Of a DNA stretch of 64,000 nt, positions 45,124 to 54,059 are shown piece by piece. Location: NCBI RefSeq assembly GCF_000303155.1, contig NC_018719.1, positions 992,001-1,056,000 of the forward strand. The letters are read 5' to 3'. Origin of the DNA: Candidatus Nitrososphaera gargensis Ga9.2 (GTDB taxonomy: Archaea > Thermoproteota > Nitrososphaeria > Nitrososphaerales > Nitrososphaeraceae). The notes beneath the pieces are model-generated. The model ran no database searches, had not been told where the DNA came from, and was given only the letters and a program-made list of their open reading frames with translations. Each line of letters starts with the position of its first letter. Positions within the stretch are counted from its first letter, which is position 1. The position numbers and the translations under genes are program-made.

Positions 45124-46151
45124 CGTTTATACCCTATTACGACGCTTGCAGGGCCCAGCAATGGTCGCTTTTCAATCTTGCTGAATCCTGCAGAAGCAAG
45201 CATTTTAGATATTTCTGCAAACGAATAGTTCCTGCCACCTTCAGTCTCTATTATCATGTTCATGCCCATCAGCGCCGCAAACGCGGGGCCTGTCTTTTCA
45301 TCATCAAGAAGCCATTCGCTTATTATGACTGCGCCGCCACTGTTCAGGCTACCATAGATCTTTTTCAACAAGCTGACATCTTTCTCCTCGCTCCAGTCGT
45401 GTATAATGTGGGACAAGAGCGCCACGTCGTATCCAGTCGGGATATCTTCTTTGAAAAAATCAAGAACCTTGGTCTTGACCCTGCCCTGCAGGTTGAAGCG
45501 CCGGATGTATTCGTCGGCAACTTGGCACACCGGAGCCAAGTCTGCGATGGTGGCTGAAAGGCAGGGGTTTGCTTGCGCGGCCTGTATTGCATATACCCCT
45601 GATCCGCCGCCAATGTCGATCAAGCTATCATATTTTGAAAAATCAAACACCTTGGCAAGCGCCATTGCCGGCCCCACGCTTACCCCATACATTGCATGAG
45701 TGAACTTTTGCATCTGCTCAGTGGCTTGGTTCGATCTGGCCTGACCAAACATTTCCTCACCGCTCCCGCCAGCCGGCTTGTTAGTGAGAAGACATTGCGG
45801 CAGCTTGTCCCACATGTTGTACAGGCGTTTGTCAAACATTGAGATAATGTCACCCATGTAGCTTGGCTTGTTTCTGTCAAGAAAGGTGGCTGAAAGTGGC
45901 GAGTTAGAAAATAACCTGCCGCCCCTGCCGTCCTTTGATGTGTTTAGCAGCCCAAGTGATACAAGCGCGGTGGCGAACACATCCGCCGGCCGGGCTGTCA
46001 TCCCAAGCACCTTTTGCAACTCTTCTAGTGTGACGGATCTATTGGAAATTTTGGTAAAGAGCTCGAATTCAACCGCCGCCATCAGGGTCTTTGAAACCCA
46101 ATAGGCTGTTGCCATCTGGAAAATAGGTTCTGGAGAAACCTGATCGTTCAT
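45120..46151 (-). CDS. SAM-dependent O-methyltransferase (Methyltransf_2 / hydroxyneurosporene-type)
   Basis: 343 aa. The N-terminal winged-helix dimerisation domain (residues 10-95) has ATAYWVSKTLMAAVEFELF and MTARPADVFATALVSLGLL. The catalytic domain from residue 150 has the SAM loop DSLIDIGGGSGVYAIQ, then LDFFKEDIPTGYDVALLSHIIHDWSEE with the catalytic His of HDW. Family enzymes methylate small phenols or hydroxyls in secondary metabolism; the substrate is unknown and no pathway genes surround it. Confidence 0.87.
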   Translation of the reverse strand: MNDQVSPEPIFQMATAYWVSKTLMAAVEFELFTKISNRSVTLEELQKVLGMTARPADVFATALVSLGLLNTSKDGRGGRLFSNSPLSATFLDRNKPSYMGDIISMFDKRLYNMWDKLPQCLLTNKPAGGSGEEMFGQARSNQATEQMQKFTHAMYGVSVGPAMALAKVFDFSKYDSLIDIGGGSGVYAIQAAQANPCLSATIADLAPVCQVADEYIRRFNLQGRVKTKVLDFFKEDIPTGYDVALLSHIIHDWSEEKDVSLLKKIYGSLNSGGAVIISEWLLDDEKTGPAFAALMGMNMIIETEGGRNYSFAEISKMLASAGFSKIEKRPLLGPASVVIGYKR

Positions 46152-46267
46152 ACGCGTTGTGCAAGTCGGTCAGAATTAAAGGTTTCCTAGTACAGTTGAC
46201 CGTATGAATCTTCCAGATTCCACTGGCGGTATGCAATAAAAACTTTGAAAGCAATTTTATTCTGTTA

Positions 46268-46927
46268 ATGGCTGGCAGCAAGAACAGCAGCGGCGGCCCG
46301 AAGGAAAGTGATAACGGGGACAAGAGCCTGCGCGGCCTGATTATTGCCCTTGCCGTTGTAGGGACCATTGCCGGCTCGGTGATATTGCTTGCTTATGCGT
46401 CCTCTGAGAGCCCGGCTCCTGACGAGGCAGCCAGCATAGTAGACGAAGTGGCACTACAGCCGGAGGAAATGCCAGTAATTGTAGAAGAGATCGTTGACGA
46501 ACTGGCGTTCACTGAAAAGATTGAATATATCAATAGTACTGCGGAGGTAAAAGAAGAGCCATCTGGTGTCAATAATACGACAGCCGAGGTCGAAAAGGAA
46601 ATCCCGCGTGCTGAACAAGAGCAACCCGCGTATGATGTCAACAATACCAATGACATCTCTGGTAACTTGACCGGAAACGACCCTGATTCTGAGGAGGAAT
46701 CCAGTGACGATCTTCCTTCAAGTGATCAGAGCGCTGAAGATAATTCTCAAGCCCCGCCTACCGAGCCTAACGAACAGGAAAATGAAGATCAGGACAGCAG
46801 CGACGAAACAGACAAGCGGGAACTGCAGGATATACTTCCAAAACGCGTGCTTGATCTGCTAGATAGGGTCATAGATGTTGATGACGACGATAAAAACAAA
46901 GGAAAAGACCGCAAGGGCAACAACTAG
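46268..46927 (+). CDS. Membrane-anchored acidic low-complexity surface protein
   Basis: 219 aa. A charged start (KNSSGGPKESDNGDKSLRG), one membrane helix (LIIALAVVGTIAGSVILLAY), then about 170 residues very rich in Glu, Asp, Ser, Asn and Pro, with possible N-glycosylation sequons (NST, NNT, NLT). The C-terminus shifts to DVDDDDKNKGKDRKG. Likely anchored outside the cell, disordered and possibly ion-binding. No family. Confidence 0.6.
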   Translation: MAGSKNSSGGPKESDNGDKSLRGLIIALAVVGTIAGSVILLAYASSESPAPDEAASIVDEVALQPEEMPVIVEEIVDELAFTEKIEYINSTAEVKEEPSGVNNTTAEVEKEIPRAEQEQPAYDVNNTNDISGNLTGNDPDSEEESSDDLPSSDQSAEDNSQAPPTEPNEQENEDQDSSDETDKRELQDILPKRVLDLLDRVIDVDDDDKNKGKDRKGNN

Positions 46928-46974
46928 GGCATCTTGATTTAATAATGATTACAACGTATAACAATGTGCATTAA

Positions 46975-47817
46975 ATGCGCTGCGACCTTTGTGGCACTGA
47001 TGAGGCAATCCCGTTCAAATGCCGCTACTGCAAGGGTACGTTCTGTTCTGTCCACCGGCTTCCTCCAAACCACGACTGCGTATTCATGAAGGACTACCTT
47101 GAGCAGCCGGCAAGGGACCGCGAATTTCTGGAGCACATACATGAAAGGGCTGGCATGCCACATGAACGAATCAGGTCTGCGCTATATGACATGATCTACC
47201 TGAGATTCTCAAAGACTGAGGTTCTCCACCTCGCGATAGCGACTGCACTTGTGACTGCTGTGGGCATGTCCATCTACGGCTTTCCATTCAGATCCGGTTT
47301 TGTCAGGTGGGAACTTATCACTATCTTTATCAGCGCATTTATCATACATGAGCTTGGCCACAAGTTTCTTGCCCAGTTCTACAGGGCATGGGCGGAGTTC
47401 AGGGTATTGCTCTTTGGAGCAGTGATCACGGCAATCTCGGCACTCCCAATTCTTCCATTCAAGTTCATAGCGCCCGGCGTGGTCTGGGTCAGCGGCAACT
47501 TAAGCCAGAGCCGCAGCGGCAGGGTTTCGTGGATAGGGCCTCTGACCAACTTAGCAATGGGGACAGGATTCCTTGTTTCTTACTTGTTGCTGACAGCCAC
47601 CGGCTCTGAAAATTCCATCCTGTTGGCAGGCGTGCGCTTTAATGGGTTCATTGCCTTCTTTAACCTAATACCTTTCATGGGGTTGGATGGCCAAAAGATT
47701 TTTGCATGGAACAAGCTGGTCTGGGTGCTAACTTTTGCAGCAGCAATAGGGCTTTACATAGGGGGAGACCTCTTGGGAGGCGGAGGAACCATAGGATTCC
47801 TAAGGAGATTCTTCTAG
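46975..47817 (+). CDS. AN1-type zinc finger fused to a site-2 protease-like (M50) membrane protease
   Basis: 280 aa. The N-terminal AN1 finger uses Cys3, Cys6, Cys16, Cys19, Cys24, His27, His33 and Cys35 (CDLCGTDEAIPFKCRYCKG, then CSVHRLPPNHDC). The following membrane domain has the metalloprotease motif HELGH (His125-Glu126-His129) and the partner motif FNLIPFMGLDGQ (Asp238). It should cleave within membranes to release signalling proteins, with the finger on the cytosolic side for recognition. This fusion is known in archaea. About six membrane segments. Confidence 0.88.
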   Translation: MRCDLCGTDEAIPFKCRYCKGTFCSVHRLPPNHDCVFMKDYLEQPARDREFLEHIHERAGMPHERIRSALYDMIYLRFSKTEVLHLAIATALVTAVGMSIYGFPFRSGFVRWELITIFISAFIIHELGHKFLAQFYRAWAEFRVLLFGAVITAISALPILPFKFIAPGVVWVSGNLSQSRSGRVSWIGPLTNLAMGTGFLVSYLLLTATGSENSILLAGVRFNGFIAFFNLIPFMGLDGQKIFAWNKLVWVLTFAAAIGLYIGGDLLGGGGTIGFLRRFF

Positions 47818-47842
47818 CTTCCTATATGGTCAAGCGCGGGTT

Positions 47843-48323
47843 TCAGCTATGACTGCCCGGACTCAACCTCTTTATCCTGTAGAGGTTCTTGTGCGAAACT
47901 ATTACCAGCTTTTTGTCCCTGACCATGCTTATTTCAAAGTCGATTGCAAGTATGCCGTAGCCCTTGTCTTCCTTCTTTTCTGAAACAATGTATTTCACTT
48001 CAAGCTCTTCCCCTGCATAGACCTCGCCTAGAGACCTAGTGTTGCGGTTGCTCCAAGTGGGGCCGCCGTCCATGCCATAGAGCAGCATGACGCAGTCTGA
48101 AAAAGCTTGCAGGCGCGTCATTTCTCCTTCGGCGCGCTATTATTGATCCGCCCGGCAGCATGGTGCCCTTAATGCCTTCCTTTTCTGCCAACTGCGAGTT
48201 TTCAAGCAGGACGTTCTTTGTCCGGGCAAAAGAAATGTAATTGTCAAAATCTGTCTTGGTTATTGTTATCGATGCGGCAAAGGTCTGGCCAACTGCAAAA
48301 TCCTCAAATCTCATGCGGTTCAT
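47843..48323 (-). pseudogene. MaoC-like hydratase split by a frameshift
   Basis: The first piece from 48323 (RFEDFAVGQTFAASITITKT, then FARTKNVLLENSQLAEKEG and MLPGGSIIAR) changes frame near 48135 into EMTRLQAFSDCVMLLYGMDGG, LGEVYAGEELEVKYIVSEKK and so on to 47843. Together they make about 155 aa of hot-dog fold with the MaoC outline (G with G-xx-a-S in the first half, then V--GD/EEL). A net shift of one base in CGCGCCGAAGG is enough. It sits beside and divergent from an acyl-CoA dehydrogenase, which fits a fatty-acyl or enoyl-CoA role. Confidence 0.65.
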
Positions 48324-48368
48324 GCTGACAGGCTGGCTTTTATACCTACTCGCAGCAGATCATTCAGC

Positions 48369-49619
48369 ATGTCTTACTCGAACCTGTCTCAGATGAACTT
48401 TGAACTTTCCCCCGATCAGAACAGGTTTTTGCAAAAGGTCGACAGCGCATGCAGATCAATACGGCCCCATGAGGAAAAATGCTACCTTGAGGAAAGGCTC
48501 AACGATCAAGTCGTGCCAACATTTGGCAGGATAGGAATGCTTGGCTGCCCAGTATCAAGAAAGTACGGAGGCCTTGGGTACGACATGCTCACCTATGCGC
48601 TTGCCATAGAGCGGATCGGGCAGGAAGGGGCTTCGCTGCGGACATTCTTTTCTGCGCACACCTCGATAGGCCAGCTGGTCATTCAGGGGTGGGGAAGCGA
48701 AGAGCAAAAGAAAGAGTACTTGCCCGACACGGCGAGCGGCAAAAGCATAATGGCGTTTGCGCTGACAGAGCCGGCAGCCGGGAGCGACCCTTCTTCAATG
48801 ACCACAAAATTTGAAAGCAAGGGCGACCACTATGTGCTGAAGGGCAAGAAGCACTGGATCGGGAACGGCACTTTTGCAAAGGTCATGACCACATATGCAA
48901 AAGACCCTGACAGCGGCAAAATTTCTGCATTCATTGTCGAGCGCGACTCGCTGGGACTCAGGACAGAAGAAATGAAAAACAAGATGGGCCTGCTCACAGT
49001 CAAGAATGCAGAAATTCATTTTGACAACTGCATTGTCCCAAAAAAGAACCTGCTTGGCAAGAAGGGGCAGGGACTCAACATCGCCTATAGCGCGCTCATT
49101 GACGGCCGGCTCAGTGTGGCGGCCGGTGCGGTGGGCGTCATGGAGGACTGCCTGCAAGAGTGCGTAGCGCATTCAAAGGCAAGGGAGCAGCACGGCTTGC
49201 CGCTTGCAAAAAAGCAGCTGATACAGGACCACATCGCAATGATCGCAACCAGCATCGCAAGCTCGCGCTGGCTGGTCTACAGGGCGGCCATAGCAAGGCA
49301 AAAGCTGCACGATTATGTTGAAGGTATCAAGTCGGACGACAGGTCGTCAAAGCTTGGCAGGGGCAACAAAGAGTACTCACAGCTCAGAAGGGAGGCTGAC
49401 GCATTGGCGGCGATTGCCAAGTTACATGCAAGCAACTCCGCCTTTGAGACCGCAAATAGGTCCGTCCAAGTGTTTGGCTCGTTTGGCTACCGCAAGACCG
49501 CAAGGGTGGCTAGGCACTTTTTGGACTCGCGGGCGACTCTGATCTACGAAGGGGCAAACGAAGTGCTCAAGCTAAAGATAGCGTCACAGATGCTTGGCGA
49601 TGAGTATCGGGCGTATTGA
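48369..49619 (+). CDS. Acyl-CoA dehydrogenase
   Basis: 416 aa, full length. FAD/substrate signatures: FALTEPAAGSDPSSMTTKFE in the middle domain, GLRTEEMKNKMGLLTVKNAEI, and the C-terminal RATLIYEGANEVLKLKIA, where the Glu of YEGANE matches the catalytic base of glutaryl/short-chain enzymes. It oxidises an acyl-CoA to enoyl-CoA with ETF or a related acceptor; an ETF-QO-like FixC lies at the window's left edge, though far away. The residues between 318 and 345 (GIKSDDRSSKLGRGN) form an unusual insert. Confidence 0.9.
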   Translation: MSYSNLSQMNFELSPDQNRFLQKVDSACRSIRPHEEKCYLEERLNDQVVPTFGRIGMLGCPVSRKYGGLGYDMLTYALAIERIGQEGASLRTFFSAHTSIGQLVIQGWGSEEQKKEYLPDTASGKSIMAFALTEPAAGSDPSSMTTKFESKGDHYVLKGKKHWIGNGTFAKVMTTYAKDPDSGKISAFIVERDSLGLRTEEMKNKMGLLTVKNAEIHFDNCIVPKKNLLGKKGQGLNIAYSALIDGRLSVAAGAVGVMEDCLQECVAHSKAREQHGLPLAKKQLIQDHIAMIATSIASSRWLVYRAAIARQKLHDYVEGIKSDDRSSKLGRGNKEYSQLRREADALAAIAKLHASNSAFETANRSVQVFGSFGYRKTARVARHFLDSRATLIYEGANEVLKLKIASQMLGDEYRAY

Positions 49620-49667
49620 AAATATTTCGCAAATCTTAAAGCATTCCTTGCCATATCGACATGCATC

Positions 49668-50294
49668 ATGTCAACTGTCCAGATTCCAAAATGGAACATC
49701 AAGGCAGATTATGTCGAAACATGCAACTGCGATTACGGATGCCCTTGCAACTTTAACGGCTTTCCAACATACGGGTTTTGCAGAGCACTTGTGCTCTACC
49801 ATATCAAAAATGGCAGCTATGGCAATACCAAGCTTGACGGCATTGACGTGATCTATGCCGCGTCTTGGCCAAAAGCCATCCATGAAGGAAACGGCACTAT
49901 GCAATTATTCATTGGCAAAAAGGCCACTGAGGATCAGAGAAAGGCAATAGTAAACATCTTTTCAGGCAAGGCCAAGGGCGAAGGTTCATTTGCAATATTT
50001 GCAAATACGTTCAAGTACATGTTAGAGCCGCAATTCGTGGACATCTCCGCCAAGATAGATGGTAAGAAAAGCAGCTTTTCAGTACCCGGAATAATCGATG
50101 TCCGGATTGAAAGTTTCAAAAATCCGGTGACAGGAGAAGAACAGGACACAAGGATCCAGCTGCCAAACGGCTTCATCTGGAAGGTTGCAGAGGCTGCCAA
50201 AAGTAAAATGATGCGCATCCTCACCCCGAACCTAAACTTTGACGAATCGGGCAAAAACGCATTTTTCTCGGTGGTAGAATACAAGGGTCCCTAG
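49668..50294 (+). CDS. DUF1326 protein
   Basis: 208 aa. The diagnostic Cys cluster near the N-terminus is YVETCNCDYGCPCNFNGF, followed by GFCRALVLYHIKNGSYGNTK and, later, FAIFANTFKYMLEPQFVDI and VTGEEQDTRIQLPNGFIWK. The CxCxxxCPC pattern may hold a metal or redox site. In bacteria DUF1326 and DUF2182 genes are often adjacent; here they are 4.9 kb apart. Overlaps the convergent aminotransferase by 4 nt. Confidence 0.82.
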   Translation: MSTVQIPKWNIKADYVETCNCDYGCPCNFNGFPTYGFCRALVLYHIKNGSYGNTKLDGIDVIYAASWPKAIHEGNGTMQLFIGKKATEDQRKAIVNIFSGKAKGEGSFAIFANTFKYMLEPQFVDISAKIDGKKSSFSVPGIIDVRIESFKNPVTGEEQDTRIQLPNGFIWKVAEAAKSKMMRILTPNLNFDESGKNAFFSVVEYKGP

Positions 50295-51526
50295 CCCGAC
50301 AGCACTTGTCTCATCAGCCCAAGCCCCTCCTGAACTTCCTCCTCGGTCACTGTGAGCGGCGGTATCACCCGCATCGCCTTCTGGCCGGCTGGCAGCAACA
50401 GCAGTCCCTTCTTGAAGGCCCTCGCCAGCCTCTCATCCCTGTTCTGCTTGCTGTCAAACTCGAGACCTATCATCAGCCCAAGACCTCTTACATCAATCAT
50501 GCCACCTTTTCCTGCAAGCTCTTGCAGTCCCTTCTTGAGCTTGACTCCCATAGCAGCCGCATTGTCAAGCAGCCTGTCTTTCCTGATGACTTCGATTATC
50601 TTGGCTCCAACTGCCATGTCGATCCTGCTGCCACCGCCCCACGTGCTTGAAAGCGCGCCCTGCTCGCCGGGGTCAAGCCTGCTGTCATATGCCGCTATAC
50701 CTACTTGCAACGCCTTGGCCGCGCTCATTATATCCGGCTTGACGCCATAGTGCTCAAACGCCCACCACTTGCCAGTCCGCCCCATTCCTGACTGGACTTC
50801 GTCTAAAATGAGCGGCACGCCATATTTGTCGGCGCACCTGCGGAGGTTCTGGATGAACTTTTTGCTTGCGACGTTGTAGCCGCCTTCTCCCTGCACCACT
50901 TCGCTCAGTATGAACGCGACCTTGTTCTCTGCCAGCAGCCTTTCTGCAGCGTCTATTTCTGCGTCAGAATCGCTCGTGCAGAATTTTATCCGCAGGACTG
51001 GCAGTTCGGGGTAGCCTTTCTTCTGCACCGGCTTGCTGAACGTAAAAGAAAGCGCGCCAAGTGTCCTGCCGTGGAAGGCGTTGACGCATGACACTCCAGG
51101 CAGCGATGAAGGAGTGGTTGTTGACATTTTCCTGTATGCTATCTTGATCGCGTTTTCGACTGCTTCTGCCCCACTGTTTATGAAAAATGTCCTGAACCCC
51201 TGTGGGAGTATTGATATCATGCGCTCTGACAGCTCGGCATGTTCTTTGCAGTAAAAATCCTGTCCTGCTATCTTGTGCGCGCCGTTCTTTGCCTGCTCAG
51301 CCAAGACCTGCATTATCTCCGGGTGCGAGTACCCGAGCGGGCATGAGCCAATGTTTGAAGTAAAATCAAGAAACGAGTTCCCATCGACATCGTGCAGGAA
51401 CGAACCATTGCCGTCTGCGATCACGAGCGGGTACGTAAAAGTCGAGTCGTAGCAGTTTCTCTTCATGACGTCTATTATGCGCCTAGCGGCCGGGCCAGGC
51501 GGCTCGGTGACAATCTTGCTTCCCAC
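50291..51526 (-). CDS. Class III aminotransferase (4-aminobutyrate / acetylornithine type)
   Basis: 411 aa. PLP enzyme: FLDFTSNIGSCPLGYSHPE, FFINSGAEAVENAIKIAYR, NAFHGRTLGALSFT, then LILDEVQSGMGRTGKWWAFE and the Schiff-base Lys in MSAAKALQVGI. The C-terminal GLGLMIGLEF and PLTVTEEEV match GABA and ornithine-type enzymes. In GABA aminotransferases the loop after the Lys differs, so the true amino donor is open (GABA, ornithine, LysW-linked or other). It could also link to glutamate metabolism, as a glutamine synthetase lies 2.5 kb away. Confidence 0.87.
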   Translation of the reverse strand: MGSKIVTEPPGPAARRIIDVMKRNCYDSTFTYPLVIADGNGSFLHDVDGNSFLDFTSNIGSCPLGYSHPEIMQVLAEQAKNGAHKIAGQDFYCKEHAELSERMISILPQGFRTFFINSGAEAVENAIKIAYRKMSTTTPSSLPGVSCVNAFHGRTLGALSFTFSKPVQKKGYPELPVLRIKFCTSDSDAEIDAAERLLAENKVAFILSEVVQGEGGYNVASKKFIQNLRRCADKYGVPLILDEVQSGMGRTGKWWAFEHYGVKPDIMSAAKALQVGIAAYDSRLDPGEQGALSSTWGGGSRIDMAVGAKIIEVIRKDRLLDNAAAMGVKLKKGLQELAGKGGMIDVRGLGLMIGLEFDSKQNRDERLARAFKKGLLLLPAGQKAMRVIPPLTVTEEEVQEGLGLMRQVLSG

Positions 51527-51622
51527 ACAGATAGTTAGCGTGAGGCGGTATTAACTATGCCGCAGTCTGCCTCACGGACACATTATAAAAAATTACACAA
51601 CAAATACTAAATACAAGATGCT

Positions 51623-52132
51623 TTGATCAGAGAACCTGTGAAGATTCTCATAGCCGAGGATGAGCAGGATATACTACTTCAGTATAAACTGGCCCTAGAA
51701 GACAAGGATCACCACGTTGTAACGACTGCCAACGGCGAAGAGTGTCTCAATGTCTACATGAAAGAGCTGCAAAAGCAGGCTATGCCCTTTGACGCCGTGG
51801 TGCTTGACCACCGGATGCCTAAGATGGATGGGATGGAAGTCGCAAAGCGCATACTGGCCGCAAACCCGCGCCAGAGGATAATATTTGCATCAGCCTATGT
51901 CAACGAAACTCTTGTTGATTCTGTCAAGCAGCTGAAGCAGATCGTGGAACTGCTGCAAAAGCCATTCGAGCTGGACACGCTTGTGGATCTGCTGGAGGAT
52001 AAGGGAATCTACGAGCAGCTTGCACAATTGAACGTAAAGATTAAAGAAATCAAGAACCTGAACCCAACGCACGATCAGGTCAGGGACCTGCTTGAAGGGC
52101 TCAACAGGCTGCACATGTCAAAGATATCCTAA
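51623..52132 (+). CDS. Response regulator with a helical extension
   Basis: 169 aa from TTG at 51623. Receiver domain: Glu12-Asp13 in LIAEDEQDIL, phosphoacceptor Asp62 in VVLDHRMPKMDG, Ser in FASAYV and Lys113 in LLQKPF. The last 45 residues (QLAQLNVKIKEIKNLNPTHD onward) are helical, with no DNA-binding motif. It would act through protein contact. No kinase gene is adjacent. Confidence 0.85.
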   Translation: MIREPVKILIAEDEQDILLQYKLALEDKDHHVVTTANGEECLNVYMKELQKQAMPFDAVVLDHRMPKMDGMEVAKRILAANPRQRIIFASAYVNETLVDSVKQLKQIVELLQKPFELDTLVDLLEDKGIYEQLAQLNVKIKEIKNLNPTHDQVRDLLEGLNRLHMSKIS

Positions 52133-52135
52133 ATC

Positions 52136-52606
52136 TTAGCAGTCAGAAGTTTCTCCTGGCGGCGCTTCTTCAAGTATCAAATTGACTTCCTGCAATCTGC
52201 CGTCTCTGTTTATACCAATCCTGACATTATCTCCGACCTGCTTTTGCTCCAAGACACTACAAATGTCATCGATTCCGTTGATCTGTCTTCCATCCATGCT
52301 GACAATAATGTCTCCGCCAACTGGTATTCTCTGTCCACCTATGACTACCTCGTCGTCAGCTTGTTGCAGTCCTACTTTGGCGGCTGGACTTGATGGTGCA
52401 ATTACGAATATCAAAAAACCATGATCTTCGTCCAACCCTATTGCTTGGGCTGCTCCTGGTGTAATAAAAGCCCCATCCATGATGCCCATCCATGGGCCTC
52501 TGGGAGCCAAGGCATAGACATAGTAGAACGATCCTCCGACTATTGCGATCAATAGCCCAAATGAAATGAAAGTGTTGACAGGGTTGTGCACTATGATGCT
52601 TATCAT
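52136..52606 (-). CDS. Membrane-anchored PDZ-domain protein
   Basis: 156 aa from the ATG at 52606; the longer frame to 52681 runs into the next gene's region. One N-terminal membrane segment (FISFGLLIAIVGGSFYYVYA), then a PDZ domain of the HtrA/DegP kind: GFLIFVIAPSSPAAKVGLQQ, GGDIIVSMDGRQINGIDDIC and VGDNVRIGINRDGRLQEVNL. There is no protease domain. It is probably outside the cell membrane, recruiting C-termini of other proteins. Related to the C-terminal half of HtrA proteins. Confidence 0.85.
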   Translation of the reverse strand: MISIIVHNPVNTFISFGLLIAIVGGSFYYVYALAPRGPWMGIMDGAFITPGAAQAIGLDEDHGFLIFVIAPSSPAAKVGLQQADDEVVIGGQRIPVGGDIIVSMDGRQINGIDDICSVLEQKQVGDNVRIGINRDGRLQEVNLILEEAPPGETSDC

Positions 52607-52631
52607 TGAAATGGGGCAATAACCTTTTCGA

Positions 52632-53084
52632 CTAGAGCGTGCCGTACTTTGACAAAAGGGTTCTGCACTCCTTGCAGCCAAACATCGCTACTTTTGATCC
52701 CTGCCTTACGGTGGCCATGTCGCCTATAATGAGCCGGCCCTGCATTTCCGCGGCCTTCATTCTTTCCATGTCGCTTTCCTGTATACCGTAAATCACGGGG
52801 ATTATGGTCACCATACTGCCGCATTTCTCGCAGAAGCCTTGCGAGATATGCCGGGGGTTGCCCACATGGTAACCAGAGTGCAGCCTTTCGGCTTCTTCTC
52901 TTGTCATGCCAAAGGTATCTGCAAGCCGGTAGTTGATCCTGTAGTAAATGAGGTCGCCTTCGTCATGCTCGTTGTCCTTCAGATACGAGGCGTGGAGCTC
53001 CTTGAGCATCTTGTCTATCTCGGCTTCTCTGCCCAACAGCCGTCTAGCTCGGCGCAACCTTATAGAAATCTTGCTGCTAGGCAA
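52632..53084 (-). CDS. Hypothetical protein with split zinc ribbon
   Basis: 150 aa. Helical N-terminal 75 residues (RRARRLLGREAEIDKMLKEL and onward), then CEKCGSMV and, 48 residues later, CKECRTLLSKYG. The two knuckles could close one zinc site over a long insert. The basic N-terminus suggests RNA or DNA contact. It overlaps the hemerythrin gene upstream by 8 nt, so they form an operon. No family named. Confidence 0.6.
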   Translation of the reverse strand: MPSSKISIRLRRARRLLGREAEIDKMLKELHASYLKDNEHDEGDLIYYRINYRLADTFGMTREEAERLHSGYHVGNPRHISQGFCEKCGSMVTIIPVIYGIQESDMERMKAAEMQGRLIIGDMATVRQGSKVAMFGCKECRTLLSKYGTL

Positions 53085-53622
53085 GACCTAACTCGATGTC
53101 ACTTACTAGCTTTTCATAATGACTCCTTGTTTTTCCAAGCTCTTTCAGCTTTTCTTCCTCAGACCGGGCAAGGTCCCTGTTGATCTGGTCGGCCTTGCCC
53201 TGCAGGATCATGTCTGCCATCATGAACAGCCGGTGGTTTTCTTTTGCAAGGTGCAGGGCCACGTGGTCGATGTAGCCCTTGATGTCGGCAACCAGCGAAT
53301 CAGCCCTGCCTGACTGCAGGTAGATCTTGGCAGACTCTTCGAGCTTTGACGCCAGCTGCTTTGTCACTTCGTGCTCAAATAGCATCCTTGCTATGGGGCC
53401 GCCTTCCCTTGGCATCCCGCTCTTCTCAAGCGCCGGGAAGAGCGAGTCTTCCTCCTTGCCGTGGTGGCACACTAGCGTAAAGTTCTTTGTAAAATCGATC
53501 ATCTGGTCAAGGATCGGCGCAGGAATGGTTTTGCCGCTCTTCAGCAGCGCTGCAGTCGTGTCAAGCGCCTTGAGCATCTTTTCAATCAGGTGGTGATCTT
53601 TGCGCAGTGATTCAGTCGACAT
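53077..53622 (-). CDS. Hemerythrin HHE-domain protein
   Basis: 181 aa from the ATG at 53622. Four-helix bundle with the iron ligands in place: RKDHHLIEKML, VCHHGKEEDSLFPAL, LFEHEVTKQLASK and YIDHVALHLAKENHRLFMMA. It likely binds a di-iron centre and senses O2 or NO or stores iron. Cytosolic. First gene of an operon with the split-zinc-ribbon protein. Confidence 0.85.
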   Translation of the reverse strand: MSTESLRKDHHLIEKMLKALDTTAALLKSGKTIPAPILDQMIDFTKNFTLVCHHGKEEDSLFPALEKSGMPREGGPIARMLFEHEVTKQLASKLEESAKIYLQSGRADSLVADIKGYIDHVALHLAKENHRLFMMADMILQGKADQINRDLARSEEEKLKELGKTRSHYEKLVSDIELGLA

Positions 53623-53681
53623 TCCAGTAAAAAAGATCTGGAACAAGATAATTTATTCCTGCCGGCGATAAGCTTATCCCG

Positions 53682-54059
53682 ATGGGCGCGCATCTGTCCT
53701 GCATGCTGTATCTTGTAATAGATGCCGTCAAGCTGGAATTCGTGTCGCCGGATCTTGCAGTGGCCCAGATGAAGATGCTGCAACAGACTTTTAGCATCTA
53801 CCGCGAGCTGAAAGAGCAGGGCAAGCTCAAGTTTGCCTACGCGTTTGCAGACTCGCCGGGAGGCATAATGGTTCTGGACGTGGCATCCAACGAAGAGCTC
53901 CAGCAGACCCTGTTCCTGCTGCCGTCGATGCCACTTGTCAACAGAACAGTCAGACCGCTGACCGAGATCAAGCAGGTGGAGGATCTCATAACGGAGCTAG
54001 AGTCGATAGTGAGCTCTATGCCGAGGACGCCGGGAGAGAAGAAGCCACCATCCAGCTAG
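53682..54059 (+). CDS. Small ferredoxin-like alpha/beta protein (muconolactone isomerase-like)
   Basis: 125 aa (or 118 from the in-frame ATG at 53703). The pattern MLYLVIDAVKLEFVSPDLA, KEQGKLKFAYAFADSPGGIM, DVASNEELQQTLFLLPSMPL and the final beta strand TVRPLTEIK fit dimeric alpha/beta-barrel proteins such as muconolactone delta-isomerase or YCII-related proteins. A specific activity cannot be given. It overlaps the convergent glutamine synthetase by 4 nt. Confidence 0.6.
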   Translation: MGAHLSCMLYLVIDAVKLEFVSPDLAVAQMKMLQQTFSIYRELKEQGKLKFAYAFADSPGGIMVLDVASNEELQQTLFLLPSMPLVNRTVRPLTEIKQVEDLITELESIVSSMPRTPGEKKPPSS

